This document shows, in pieces, positions 41,601-50,540 of a stretch of DNA of 51,875 nucleotides. Numbering within the stretch: the first letter of the stretch is position 1; the number at the start of each line of letters is the position of its first letter. The stretch lies in the NCBI GenBank assembly GCA_902780505.1, contig CACZFN010000012.1:1-51875 (forward strand), given 5' to 3'. Both the position numbers and the translations under genes were made by a program. The DNA comes from an uncultured Ruminococcus sp. Its GTDB lineage: Bacteria > Bacillota > Clostridia > Oscillospirales > Ruminococcaceae. The notes under the pieces are model-generated. The model saw only the letters and a program-made list of their open reading frames with translations. It made no database searches and was not told the origin of the DNA.

Positions 41601-41637
41601 CAGAGGTATCAGCGGATGATACCTCTGTTTATATTTT
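41601..41637 (+). terminator. Terminator of spo0A
   Basis: AGAGGTATCA (41602-41611) pairs with TGATACCTCT (41617-41626), followed by GTTTATATTTT. It shares the AGAGGTATC core with the terminators after pta and sufU. The A-rich left flank may also serve the convergent fucO gene. Confidence 0.85.
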
Positions 41638-41654
41638 ACCGGTTATTGATTTTA

Positions 41655-42800
41655 TCAGAATGCTTTTTTGTATATTTCAAGAATGCTTTCAACTGTACAC
41701 GGCCTTGGGTTGCCGCCTGTGCAGACATCTGCCATTGCAGCTTCGGAAAGTGCCTGAAGATCCTCCTCCTTAACGCCTATCTCGTGCAGTTTTTCGGGGA
41801 TACCTACGTCCTTTGAAAGTCGTTTTACGGCATCAACTGCGGCTTTTCTGTATTCTTCCTGTGACATACCCTTTACATCAACGCCCATAGCCTTTGCTAT
41901 ATCACGGAATTTTTCACCCGTGTAAGGTGCGTTATATTCCATAACATAAGGGAGCAGAACAGCGTTTGCTATGCCGTGAGGTGTATCATAGAATGCGCCA
42001 AGCGGGTGTGCCATACCGTGAACTACACCGAGCCCCACATTTGAGAAGCCCATACCTGCGATATACTGACCGAGCGCCATATCCTCCCTGCCCTTTGGTT
42101 CGTTGGCAACGGCCGAGCGAAGCGAGCGTGCTATTATTTCGATCGCTTTGAGGTGCATCATATCTGTAAGTTCCCATGCGGCAAGTGTGGTGTAGCCTTC
42201 TATTGCATGGGTAAGGGCGTCCATACCTGTTGATGCGGTAAGTCCCTTTGGCATTGATGACATCATATCGCTGTCAACCACTGCAACTATTGGGATATCG
42301 TGAGGATCAACGCAGACAAATTTTCTTTTCTTTTCCTCGTCTGTGATAACATAGTTTATAGTTACCTCAGCCGCCGTACCTGCTGTTGTGGGGACGGCGA
42401 TTATCGGCACGCAGGGGCTTTTTGTGGGTGCAACGCCTTCAAGCGACACAACGTCTGCAAATTCCGGGTTATTTATAATGATGCCTATTGCCTTTGCTGT
42501 ATCTATAGGCGAGCCGCCGCCTATTGCGATAAGGTAATCAGCCCCCGCTGCCCTGAAAGCTTCAACGCCTGCCTTTACTACATTGACGCTCGGGTTTGCC
42601 TTTACTTCATCATAGATCTCAAAAGCCATGCCCTCTTTATCAAGAAGATCGGTAACTTTCTTTACTACATTAAACTTAACAAGATCCTTATCCGTTACGA
42701 TAAGAGCCTTTTCAAAAGCTCTGTTTTTAGCTTCGGCGGTGATATTCTCTATAGCACCTGCGCCAAAGTAGGAAGTTTCGTTAAGTATCATTCTTGCCAT
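41655..42800 (-). CDS. fucO: Lactaldehyde reductase / 1,2-propanediol oxidoreductase FucO
   Basis: The start at ATG 42800 (MARMILNETSYFGAGAI) has AAAGGAG upstream. The 381-residue group III iron-dependent alcohol dehydrogenase closely follows E. coli FucO through the protein: GGGSPIDTAKAIG for the nucleotide, TTAGTAAEVTINYVITDEEK, and the iron ligands Asp and His in DALTHAIEG and two His in HGMAHPLGAFYDTPHG. It reduces lactaldehyde to 1,2-propanediol in anaerobic fucose or rhamnose use. No other fucose gene is in the window. It is monocistronic with its own promoter. Confidence 0.92.
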   Translation of the reverse strand: MARMILNETSYFGAGAIENITAEAKNRAFEKALIVTDKDLVKFNVVKKVTDLLDKEGMAFEIYDEVKANPSVNVVKAGVEAFRAAGADYLIAIGGGSPIDTAKAIGIIINNPEFADVVSLEGVAPTKSPCVPIIAVPTTAGTAAEVTINYVITDEEKKRKFVCVDPHDIPIVAVVDSDMMSSMPKGLTASTGMDALTHAIEGYTTLAAWELTDMMHLKAIEIIARSLRSAVANEPKGREDMALGQYIAGMGFSNVGLGVVHGMAHPLGAFYDTPHGIANAVLLPYVMEYNAPYTGEKFRDIAKAMGVDVKGMSQEEYRKAAVDAVKRLSKDVGIPEKLHEIGVKEEDLQALSEAAMADVCTGGNPRPCTVESILEIYKKAF

Positions 42801-42850
42801 AATCAAACAACTCCTTTATAAAATAGTTCACGGGTTTGTCCGTTAAGTAT

Positions 42851-42879
42851 ATTATACAACATTAACTAAAATAATTCAA
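42851..42879 (-). promoter_or_regulatory. Promoter of fucO
   Basis: On the minus strand TTGAAT (42879-42874), exact 17-base spacer, TATAAT (42856-42851). Confidence 0.8.
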
Positions 42880-43106
42880 GGGGGTTCAAAAATTTTACAT
42901 ACTATGCACAGCATATATAAGGTTTTTTTGCATGAAAACTGCTGCAAACTGTCATATCGGCGTCAAATGGCATGAATCAGGCGGCGGTGAAAAATGCTAT
43001 CCGCCGTTTCTTTGTAGGTTAGAAAGCGCTAACTGTTAAAAACAACAAAACAGCAGATATCATATTGTAGTTTTTGCGGAAATTTCGTCAGGAGGTTCAA
43101 AATCTA
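42880..43106. other. Gene-free stretch between fucO and the DivIVA-like gene
   Basis: The 42801-43178 gap of about 380 bases holds two divergent promoters. Between them I see only a dyad (CGGCGG and CCGCCG, about 42983-43007, followed by TTTCTTTG) that could be a weak terminator. No coding frame, RNA gene or known riboswitch is recognised. Confidence 0.4.
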
Positions 43107-43135
43107 TTGACAAAATGTGAAAATAATGTTATATT
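43107..43135 (+). promoter_or_regulatory. Promoter of the DivIVA-like / sensory hydrogenase unit
   Basis: TTGACA at 43107-43112, 17-base spacer, TATATT at 43130-43135, ahead of the gene at 43179 (ribosome binding site AAGGAGG). Confidence 0.8.
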
Positions 43136-43178
43136 TATTATTAGCTATTTGTGTAATATATTCAAGGAGGACTAAATT

Positions 43179-44216
43179 ATGGCAGAAACCAGATTTATCA
43201 AAACGGTCGTGTTCGGAGGGTATGATAAGGCTGATGTTGATAAAAAGCTTGATTTTTTCTATAACCAGTATTATGATATGAAAAACGAACTCAGAGAAAC
43301 AAAGCTTATGCTTGCAAAGCTGCGTGAGGGCAGTGATGAAGCGGCTGCGCATGATTCGGTGCTTGCCAATGAAAGGGCTAAGCTTACGGAGTTTCAGGTA
43401 AAGAATGAAGCTATGTCCGAAAAGCTGAAGAGTACAGATGACGATAATAAGGCGAAGGAAAAGGAGATAGCACAGCTGAAGGCACAGCTTGAGGAAATGG
43501 AGGAGGCCCTCAAGGACGCTTCCTCAAAGATAGCTATGTCATCAAACGGCGGCGACGCCAATATGCTCGGCGTTGTATTTGCTGAGGCACAAAAGAGTGC
43601 GAATATGATATTATCACAGGCAAAGCAGCAGGCTGATACTATGGAAGCTGATTCAAACAAGCTTGCCGAGAATATGGTAAAGGACGCAAACAATAAGGCT
43701 GCAAAGATCATCTATGATGCCGAGGTAAGGGCGGCGGAGATTACAGCACAGGCTGAAAACAATGCTGCCGATATGGAAGTGGCTTCGGGCAATATGAAAG
43801 CGACAATGCTTGATGAAGTGACGAGGATAGGCGCTGAGGTAGATAAGCTCAAAGCACTGTTTGACGAGTTTGAGAATTCGGGATTAAAGATGGTGGAAGA
43901 TTCAAAGAAGATCATCGACGATACCACGGCAGAACTCAAAGCGGGCGGTGTCCCTGTATTCAGGGAAAGCGACAGGGTTGAGGCTAAGAAACCAGAGCCG
44001 CCTGTTTATGAAGAAATAGACAATACCTATGAAACAGGTATGGACGAGGAAACAAAGAAGAAGAACGAAGATCTTGAAAAGCTGAAGGCAATGGCGGCAT
44101 CTATAAGCGGAACTTCGGAAGCAAAGGCTGAGGAGAAGGCTGAAGAAAAGCCTGCGGAAAAGAAGGGCAATGCTGATCTGAGCGAGCTGCTTGCAAAGGC
44201 AAAGGCTATAAAGTGA
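43179..44216 (+). CDS. DivIVA-like coiled-coil protein
   Basis: The 345-residue protein starts with a DivIVA/GpsB-type head: RFIKTVVFGGYDKADVDKKL then DFFYNQYYDMKNEL (about 5-40). It continues as a long Ala/Lys/Glu coiled coil (40-245) containing an F1F0-b-like helix stretch (AKQQADTMEADSNKLAENMV). It ends with an acidic, Ala/Glu/Lys repeat tail. DivIVA relatives mark cell poles or septa and recruit partners. It is 46 bases upstream of the sensory hydrogenase with no terminator between, so it may place that protein in the cell; that is inference. Confidence 0.8.
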   Translation: MAETRFIKTVVFGGYDKADVDKKLDFFYNQYYDMKNELRETKLMLAKLREGSDEAAAHDSVLANERAKLTEFQVKNEAMSEKLKSTDDDNKAKEKEIAQLKAQLEEMEEALKDASSKIAMSSNGGDANMLGVVFAEAQKSANMILSQAKQQADTMEADSNKLAENMVKDANNKAAKIIYDAEVRAAEITAQAENNAADMEVASGNMKATMLDEVTRIGAEVDKLKALFDEFENSGLKMVEDSKKIIDDTTAELKAGGVPVFRESDRVEAKKPEPPVYEEIDNTYETGMDEETKKKNEDLEKLKAMAASISGTSEAKAEEKAEEKPAEKKGNADLSELLAKAKAIK

Positions 44217-44262
44217 TCTTTTATCCTGATTACAAGTATATTACGAGGAGTTGTTTTTGGCA

Positions 44263-45948
44263 ATGAGTGCAAATGAACTTATCATTGTAAAACCCGATAA
44301 GTGTGTGGGATGTAATTCCTGCGTAAGGAACTGCCCTGCACCTGAAGCAAACATAACAAAAATGCTTGATGACGGCAGATTTGTTACAACGGTAAATACA
44401 GAGAAATGTATAGGCTGCGGCGAGTGTGTAAAGACCTGCTCACACGGCGCACGTGACTACATAGACGATACAGAAGCGGCTATGGCGAGAATGAAGCAGG
44501 ATAAGCTTATAGTTCTTGCTACACCTGCGATAAAGACCGTTTACCCGACAAAATGGAAAGGCATACTTGACTGGTTCCGTTCAAAAGGGTGCCTTATATA
44601 TGACGTTTCGCTCGGCGCAGATATCTGCACATGGGCACATCTGAGGGCGATAGAGCAGAAAAAGGTCGGCAATGTCATAACACAGCCGTGTGCTGCAATA
44701 GTAAGGTATATCGAGGTTTATCAGCCGAAGCTGCTCAATAACCTTTCGCCTATACACAGCCCTATCTCATGTGCTATCACGTACATAAAGAAGTATCTCA
44801 GGCGTGATAACCCCATAGCGGTACTGACACCTTGCATAGCTAAAAAGAGTGAGTTTATAGAAACAAACCTTGCTGAGTATAACGTCACATTCAAAAAGCT
44901 TGAAGAATATTTTGATAAGAACGGCATAAAGGTGGCTTCACATTCCGCTAATGACTTTGACTATAAGTTCGAGGAAATGCAGGGACAGGTGGGCGCTGTT
45001 TATCCGCGTCCCGGCGGGCTTAGAGATAACCTGTGGCTCCATGATCCCGAGATCAATATAGCTACGTCTGAGGGTGTTCATAAGGTTTACCCCGAACTTG
45101 ATATGTATGCACAGATGCAGGATTTCAAGCACCCTGAGGTGTTTGACGTTCTTTCGTGTGAGTTCGGCTGTAACGTCGGCCCTGCAACAGGCTCTAACCA
45201 GACGTTCTTTGACGTTATGGCTACTATGCGTGAGATCGAAAAGGACGCTAAGAAAAAGCGTAAGACAGGCGTTTTCGGCGGCGGCGGCGACAAACTGTTT
45301 GAAAAGTTTGATAAAGACCTTAAATTAAGCGATTTTATGCGTACATATAAGGCGGTTGCACCGACACCGATGCCGACGGAAAAGCAGCTTGATGCGGTAT
45401 TTGAGATGATGGGCAAGCATACAGAGGAAGAAAGGAACTTCAACTGCCATGCCTGCGGCCACCGTTCATGCCGTGATATGGCTATTGCTATATGCAGGGG
45501 ACTTAATACAGCGGATAACTGTATTGTTCATGCTAAGGGCGTGCTTTTAGCAAGGCACTCGTCACTTACTACACAGCATGAGCTGTTATCGGAGATCACG
45601 AGCGAATGTCTTACTCTTTCCGATAAGTTAAGGGAAAGCCTGAAGAACATAAACGCAAATATGGATACTATAGGCGAATCCACCTCCAAGACGGGCGAGA
45701 GGGCAAGCGTTGTCAATGACCTCCTTACAAGTGTTATAGCGTTCTGCAATGCCAACAGCACGATGGATGCAGGCAGTGTGAGCCAGCTTGTGGAGATACT
45801 TCAAACGACACTTGATGCGTTCAAAGCACTTGATGATAATGTCAATGCAACAAATGAAAGCTCGGCGGTCATCAGGAATTCTATCTCAGAGATAAGCGAA
45901 CTTGTTGACAGCATAAACGAAAACCTCCGCAAGACGGAAAATACTTAA
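44263..45948 (+). CDS. Sensory-type [FeFe] hydrogenase (HydS/group C-like)
   Basis: The 561-residue protein has two N-terminal [4Fe-4S] ferredoxin motifs (CVGCNSCVRNCP, CIGCGECVKTCS) and the H-cluster domain. The four H-cluster cysteines lie in TQPCAAIVRYIE, LTPCIAKKSEF and SCEFGCNVG. The first motif differs from the TSCCPGW-type sequence of catalytic HydA, as in sensory groups. A further four-Cys Fe-S domain (CHACGHRSC, then DNC) and a helical, MCP-like C-terminal region follow. No PAS domain is seen. It probably binds hydrogen to signal rather than to produce it, and needs the maturases made at 11383-13638. ATG 44263 has GAGGAG 12 bases upstream. Confidence 0.88.
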   Translation: MSANELIIVKPDKCVGCNSCVRNCPAPEANITKMLDDGRFVTTVNTEKCIGCGECVKTCSHGARDYIDDTEAAMARMKQDKLIVLATPAIKTVYPTKWKGILDWFRSKGCLIYDVSLGADICTWAHLRAIEQKKVGNVITQPCAAIVRYIEVYQPKLLNNLSPIHSPISCAITYIKKYLRRDNPIAVLTPCIAKKSEFIETNLAEYNVTFKKLEEYFDKNGIKVASHSANDFDYKFEEMQGQVGAVYPRPGGLRDNLWLHDPEINIATSEGVHKVYPELDMYAQMQDFKHPEVFDVLSCEFGCNVGPATGSNQTFFDVMATMREIEKDAKKKRKTGVFGGGGDKLFEKFDKDLKLSDFMRTYKAVAPTPMPTEKQLDAVFEMMGKHTEEERNFNCHACGHRSCRDMAIAICRGLNTADNCIVHAKGVLLARHSSLTTQHELLSEITSECLTLSDKLRESLKNINANMDTIGESTSKTGERASVVNDLLTSVIAFCNANSTMDAGSVSQLVEILQTTLDAFKALDDNVNATNESSAVIRNSISEISELVDSINENLRKTENT

Positions 45949-45957
45949 TAATGATCA

Positions 45958-46007
45958 AAAGGGCAGCCGCTTTCCCCCGCGGGGAAATAAGCGTGCTGCC
46001 CTTTCAG
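45958..46007 (+). terminator. Terminator of the sensory hydrogenase unit
   Basis: AAAGGGCAGC pairs with GCTGCCCTTT, with an inner CGCTTT/AAGCG extension and a C/G-rich apex (CCCCCGCGGGG). Strong stem, short T-run. Confidence 0.75.
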
Positions 46008-46122
46008 GTGCCGTATGTGCAGTAATTGTAAAATATTTATGTCTATTTTATATAATGCTGAGGGTGCTTCAAAAAAAGCCTGCCGCAAGGCGGATAAAAT
46101 GTATATTTTGTTTAGTTTTTAC

Positions 46123-46151
46123 TTGACATATCAGGGTATAAATGTTATAAT
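46123..46151 (+). promoter_or_regulatory. Promoter of the LRR-kinase-vWA-PP2C operon
   Basis: TTGACA at 46123-46128, exact 17-base spacer, TATAAT at 46146-46151. It separates this operon from the hydrogenase gene before it. Confidence 0.85.
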
Positions 46152-46235
46152 TATACTATATAGGTATGTGTGTTATGTCTGAGGATATTTCATAAAGCAG
46201 CGCTGCTTGTGCGGCGTGGGATTGGAGAGAAATTT

Positions 46236-47285
46236 ATGCAGTGCGAAAGCTGTAAAGCTAATGTGCCGCTCGGTAAAGCGTATTGCCCCGAGTGCAAAAG
46301 CCTTGTCAGGTATAACGTGAAGGGCTTCCCGTATACTAAGGAAGCACAGAAGGCTCTTAGGTGTATAATAGATGAACATTCCGACAGAATAAAGAATACT
46401 GAAAACCTTATCGGCATGGTGCGGGATTATCTGCCCGACTATGATGACGAGCGCAAAGTGATAGTAAAAGCGCTTGAAGGCGGCGTGCTTGATGCCATTA
46501 TAAGAGGAACGGACAGAAAGGCACATTTCAAGTCTGAACGTGAACGTATGATATCAATGCTCGGCTTTGACAGGGCTGAAGCGGAGGTCGCACTTGCGGC
46601 GTTCGGATATATGCTCGGCCTGCCTTACCCCTCTCCGCTTATGGAGGAGGAAAAGAAGGCGGAAAAGGCTGAACCTGTAAAGAAACAGCCGACTGTTATA
46701 AACTTCGATCTGAAGGTGTTCGGAAAGCTTGATTCGCTCAAATACAGGATATCAAAAGCACCGGCAGTTAAGGAAGGGTATACGAAACTTGAAGGGTATT
46801 GCTTTGAGGGCTTCGGGTTTATGAAGACTGTCAGCCTGCCGTCAACACTTCTGATGATAGGCGAGTATGCGTTTACCGACTGCAAAAAGCTTGAAGAAGT
46901 TATTGTCCCGCCGAGTGTCAGGAAGATAGAAAAAGGCGTGTTCAATGCCTGTGTTTCGCTGAAAAAAGTCGTTCTGCCGGAGGGTATGCTCGATATCGGA
47001 GATAACTCTTTCTTCTGCTGTACGGCACTTGAAGAACTCAGGATACCCGAAAGTGTAAACAGCATCGGCGAAAATGCCTTTGAGGGCTGTTCGTCACTTA
47101 AAAGGCTTTACGCTCATCAGAATATCAAATTCATTGATGATAACGCATTTTCGTACTGCCCGCAGCTTGTGGTGCACTGCTATGAAAATTCGTATATTCA
47201 TAAATACTGTATGCAGAATAAAATAAAATTCAAGACCTCCGCTGTCGGATTGCCTCTGACGGGAGAAAATGAAGGGGAGGAATGA
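46236..47285 (+). CDS. Zinc-ribbon and BspA-type leucine-rich-repeat protein
   Basis: The ATG at 46236 (MQCESCKANVPLG) has GGAGAG upstream. The 349-residue protein begins with a zinc ribbon (CESC..CPEC). A helical middle follows (about 35-160). The C-terminal half has about five BspA-like repeats (for example LPSTLLMIGEYAFTDCKKL and VPPSVRKIEKGVFNACVSL). No signal peptide is seen, so it is probably cytoplasmic and may serve as the scaffold or adaptor of the kinase-phosphatase group. It lies 6 bases before the kinase gene. Confidence 0.82.
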   Translation: MQCESCKANVPLGKAYCPECKSLVRYNVKGFPYTKEAQKALRCIIDEHSDRIKNTENLIGMVRDYLPDYDDERKVIVKALEGGVLDAIIRGTDRKAHFKSERERMISMLGFDRAEAEVALAAFGYMLGLPYPSPLMEEEKKAEKAEPVKKQPTVINFDLKVFGKLDSLKYRISKAPAVKEGYTKLEGYCFEGFGFMKTVSLPSTLLMIGEYAFTDCKKLEEVIVPPSVRKIEKGVFNACVSLKKVVLPEGMLDIGDNSFFCCTALEELRIPESVNSIGENAFEGCSSLKRLYAHQNIKFIDDNAFSYCPQLVVHCYENSYIHKYCMQNKIKFKTSAVGLPLTGENEGEE

Positions 47286-47291
47286 TCCGCA

Positions 47292-48635
47292 ATGACGGAG
47301 CTTAGCATAGGACAGGAAGTAGAACTCGAATACGGCGGCAAGGCCACAGTCGCAGGCGTTATAGGCAGCGGCGGACAGGGCACTGTTTACCTTGTTGACT
47401 ATAACGGTATGAAGTGGGCGCTTAAATGGTATGACATCTCAAAGATGAAAGATCCTGCCGCATTCAAGAATAATATAAAGAAGAATATAAGCGACGGTGC
47501 ACCGAGCAATAAGTTCCTGTGGCCGAGATACCTGACAAAGGATATGCCTGACGGCACTTTCGGCTACCTTATGGAACTCAAGCCCGAAAGCTTTGACAGT
47601 TTTGTTGATATCCTGAATACATATCGGCTCAGGGTGGATCCGCTTACGGGCAGGGCTGTGAAGGAACCTGTAAGGTTTACAGACCTGAAGGCAATGGTGA
47701 CGGCCGTTATCAATATAGCAAATGCTTTCAGACAGCTGCACAGGGCAGGAAAGAGTTATCAGGACTTAAACGACGGCGGCTTCTTTATCAATGTTGATAC
47801 CGGTGCTGTGCTTGTCTGCGACTGTGATAATATAGCACCCGACGGCGCAAACTTCGGCATAGGCGGCAAGCCGGGATATATGGCACCTGAGATAGTAAGG
47901 GGCCTTGCAAAGCCTGATGTGCAGACGGATAAGTATTCACTTGCGGTAGTGCTTTTCAAACTCCTGTTCAGGGGCGATCCTATGGAGGGTGAAAAGGTCA
48001 TAAAGGACGTTTGCCTTACCGAGGCGGCAGAGCTTAAACACTACGGCGCAGAAGCGGTGTTTGTATATGATCCCGACAATACAACGAACAGACCTGTAAG
48101 GGGCATACATGATAACGTTATAAAGTTCTGGAGAATGTACCCTGATTATATAAAGGATGCTTTTATCCAGTCCTTTACAGCAGGGCTTACGGATCCTAAC
48201 AAGAGAATAATAGAAAACGAGTGGCAGAAGCTGTTTGTAAGACTTCGTACAGAGATAATCTCCTGCACCTGCGGAAGGACCAATTTCACATCAATGTTTG
48301 AAAAGCAGGACAGCACGACATACAGATGCCCTAAGTGCGGTATGACTTTTGCGACACTTGAATTTTCAAACCGCGATTACCGTATGCCGCTTTATATAGG
48401 CTCAAAATTCTACGAGTGCGAAATAGATGACAACAGTGATGACTTTATCAGCGTTGCGGGTGAACTTGTCGAGAATAAGCTTAAACCCGGCGTGCTTGGG
48501 ATAAGAAACTGCTCGGAGAGATCATGGAACGTCAAGATGCCTGACGGAAAGTATTATGACGTTTTACCCGGAAAGGGCTGCCCGATATGGCAAGGCCTTG
48601 AGATAGACTTCGGCGGTGTAACGGCTAAGATATGA
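47292..48635 (+). CDS. Ser/Thr protein kinase with C-terminal zinc ribbon
   Basis: The 447-residue protein has a kinase domain (about 15-300). Glycine loop GSGGQGTVY at 25-33, Lys45 in ALKWY, catalytic Asp158 in SYQDLNDGGFFIN (HRD is YQD), a metal-binding DCD at 177-179 replacing DFG, and GYMAPE. A zinc ribbon follows (CTCGR..CPKCG), then a beta-rich C-terminal domain. The DFG-to-DCD change is unusual, but the metal Asp remains. Kinases of this make-up occur with a vWA and a PP2C gene in TerY-P-type triads, exactly as here. Confidence 0.85.
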   Translation: MTELSIGQEVELEYGGKATVAGVIGSGGQGTVYLVDYNGMKWALKWYDISKMKDPAAFKNNIKKNISDGAPSNKFLWPRYLTKDMPDGTFGYLMELKPESFDSFVDILNTYRLRVDPLTGRAVKEPVRFTDLKAMVTAVINIANAFRQLHRAGKSYQDLNDGGFFINVDTGAVLVCDCDNIAPDGANFGIGGKPGYMAPEIVRGLAKPDVQTDKYSLAVVLFKLLFRGDPMEGEKVIKDVCLTEAAELKHYGAEAVFVYDPDNTTNRPVRGIHDNVIKFWRMYPDYIKDAFIQSFTAGLTDPNKRIIENEWQKLFVRLRTEIISCTCGRTNFTSMFEKQDSTTYRCPKCGMTFATLEFSNRDYRMPLYIGSKFYECEIDDNSDDFISVAGELVENKLKPGVLGIRNCSERSWNVKMPDGKYYDVLPGKGCPIWQGLEIDFGGVTAKI

Positions 48636-48683
48636 CGGCCGCAAACCTGAAATTACTTTAATTCTGAAAAGGAGCATATTGAT

Positions 48684-49544
48684 ATGAGCAAGAAGAAAAA
48701 GGACAGCAGTCCCGAGCAGGCTGCTAATACACAGGAGACTGCACAGGCTGCTGCGGATACTAAACCTGCTGATGATTTTGATGATATGTTTGATTTTGAT
48801 GACGATCCGCTTGGGGCAACAGGTGTTTCAAGGAAGAGTCTTGTTATATTCTTCCTTATAGATACATCAGGTTCTATGAAGGGTACAAAAATGGGCGAGC
48901 TCAATACCGTTATGGAGGAGCTTATACCTGAGATAAGAAAAGTCGGCGAGGCTGATACAGAGGTAAAGATAGCAGTTCTTACCTTCTCGACAGACGTTAA
49001 GTGGATGTATTCCGAGCCTATCGCTATAGAGGAATTTGAATGGGCAAGGCTTTCAGCTTCGGGCGTTACGAGCATGGGTGCTGCATTTAAGGAACTTTCG
49101 GCAAGAATGTCAAGAAACTCTTTCCTTAACTCTCCTTCACTTTCCTTTGCGCCTGTTATATTCCTTATGACAGACGGCTACCCTTCTGATGATTATAAAG
49201 AGGGACTTAAAGAGCTTTCCTCAAACAGCTGGTATAAGTTCGGCCTTAAAGCTGCACTTGGTATCGGCAACGAGGCTAATGATGATATGCTTGCTGAGTT
49301 TACAGGGAACAAGGATACAGTCGTTCATGCATATTCGGGCAATCAGCTCGCGCAGATGATAAAGATCGTTGCTGTAACAGCATCACAGATAGGTTCAAAG
49401 AGCATGACGCTTTCTGACCAGAATGATGCTGAGCTCAGTGATGAAGATGTTTATGCTGCTAAGCAGAAGATGCTCGGTCAGCAGATCCAGGAGCTTGTAA
49501 ATCAGAACGATTCAGATGACGTTTCCTTCGATACAGGCTGGTGA
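48684..49544 (+). CDS. vWA-domain protein (TerY-like)
   Basis: A 286-residue protein with a charged, Gln/Ala-rich N-terminus. An acidic patch (DDFDDMFDFDDDP, 30-42) precedes a vWA domain (about 50-235). The metal site is complete: DTSGSM at 60-65, Thr129 (SGVTSMG) and Asp164 (MTDGYPSD). TerY-type vWA proteins are partners of kinase and PP2C genes in tellurite-resistance-linked signalling modules. No tellurite genes lie here. AAAGGAG precedes the ATG. Confidence 0.88.
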   Translation: MSKKKKDSSPEQAANTQETAQAAADTKPADDFDDMFDFDDDPLGATGVSRKSLVIFFLIDTSGSMKGTKMGELNTVMEELIPEIRKVGEADTEVKIAVLTFSTDVKWMYSEPIAIEEFEWARLSASGVTSMGAAFKELSARMSRNSFLNSPSLSFAPVIFLMTDGYPSDDYKEGLKELSSNSWYKFGLKAALGIGNEANDDMLAEFTGNKDTVVHAYSGNQLAQMIKIVAVTASQIGSKSMTLSDQNDAELSDEDVYAAKQKMLGQQIQELVNQNDSDDVSFDTGW

Positions 49545-49582
49545 TTGTCACTCAAATTAAATAGAAGGAGCGTTGATATCAT

Positions 49583-50482
49583 ATGTTCAATGGTTTCAGT
49601 CACTCTGTAATGGGTGCAAGCCACGAAAAAAGAGGGATAGTTTGTCAGGACAGCTCGGCTTATAAAGTCGGCGAGGGCTTTGCTGTTGCTGTTGTTGCAG
49701 ACGGTCACGGAAGCAAGAAGCATTTCAGAAGTAATATAGGTTCAAAGGCGGCGACTGAAGCTGCAATAGAAACGATAGAAGCTTTCTATAAAGATCCTGA
49801 TGCGTTTGATGAGAACTTCAAAACACGTCATAAGCAGATAGTAAAATGCGTTGAAAAGCAGATAATAATGCGCTGGAATGAAAAGGTGCTTGACCACCTT
49901 GACAATAACCCCATAACACCGGAAGAGCTTTCAAAATTCGGGCCTGAGGAATTTGAGGAGATACCGCACGAATCATACTACGGCACGACACTTGTTGTGG
50001 CTGTTGCGGGCAGGGGATATACATGGGGCTTCCAGATAGGCGACGGCAGCCTTGTTGCAGTGTTTGAGGATGGCGAGACCTCTATGATAATGGATTACGA
50101 GGAATCAAACCCTGCAAACATAACATCAAGTATGTGCAACGCCATGGCGGCAACAATGTTTGATTCTTTCTATGTTGACAAGAAAAGGCTGCTGTGTATC
50201 TGTGTTTCTACAGACGGGCTTTATACTTCGTTCGGCAGCGATTATGACTTCCTTGATTACCATACGATAATCGCAGGGCAGCTTGCGAACCCTGACGCGT
50301 TTATGCCGTCGCTTCAGAATAATATGAAGAAGCGTTCGCGCTTTGGTACGGAGGATGATATTTCGGTAGCGTGCGTTTATGATGTTGAACTTGCAACTGC
50401 AAACAACGATATCATCAAGGCAAAGATTGCCGAAAACAAGCGCCTTGCAGCTGAAAGAAGATCAAATTTGCTTAAAAGATAA
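49583..50482 (+). CDS. PP2C-type protein phosphatase
   Basis: The 299-residue protein has the metal-dependent phosphatase motifs: Asp23 (CQDSSAY), Asp40 and Gly41 (VVADGHGS), IGDGSL, STDGLY and GTEDDISVA. It belongs to the PP2C_2 type found in TerY-P triads, and probably reverses phosphorylation by the kinase encoded two genes upstream. The C-terminal end is a basic helix (ENKRLAAERRSN). AAGGAG lies before the ATG. Confidence 0.9.
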   Translation: MFNGFSHSVMGASHEKRGIVCQDSSAYKVGEGFAVAVVADGHGSKKHFRSNIGSKAATEAAIETIEAFYKDPDAFDENFKTRHKQIVKCVEKQIIMRWNEKVLDHLDNNPITPEELSKFGPEEFEEIPHESYYGTTLVVAVAGRGYTWGFQIGDGSLVAVFEDGETSMIMDYEESNPANITSSMCNAMAATMFDSFYVDKKRLLCICVSTDGLYTSFGSDYDFLDYHTIIAGQLANPDAFMPSLQNNMKKRSRFGTEDDISVACVYDVELATANNDIIKAKIAENKRLAAERRSNLLKR

Positions 50483-50540
50483 GAAGTGGATCAAGAGGTC
50501 ATAGGTATTGGCCTCTTAATTTCTAAACCTCGAAAAGTGG

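Noticed and set aside
43083-43178. Riboswitch ahead of the DivIVA-like gene
   Set aside because: The leader after the promoter at 43107-43135 is only about 40 bases and shows no fold or known motif.
47292-50482. Tellurite-resistance operon
   Set aside because: Only the kinase-vWA-PP2C triad is shared; no TerD, TerC or other ter genes are present, so the name is used for architecture only.
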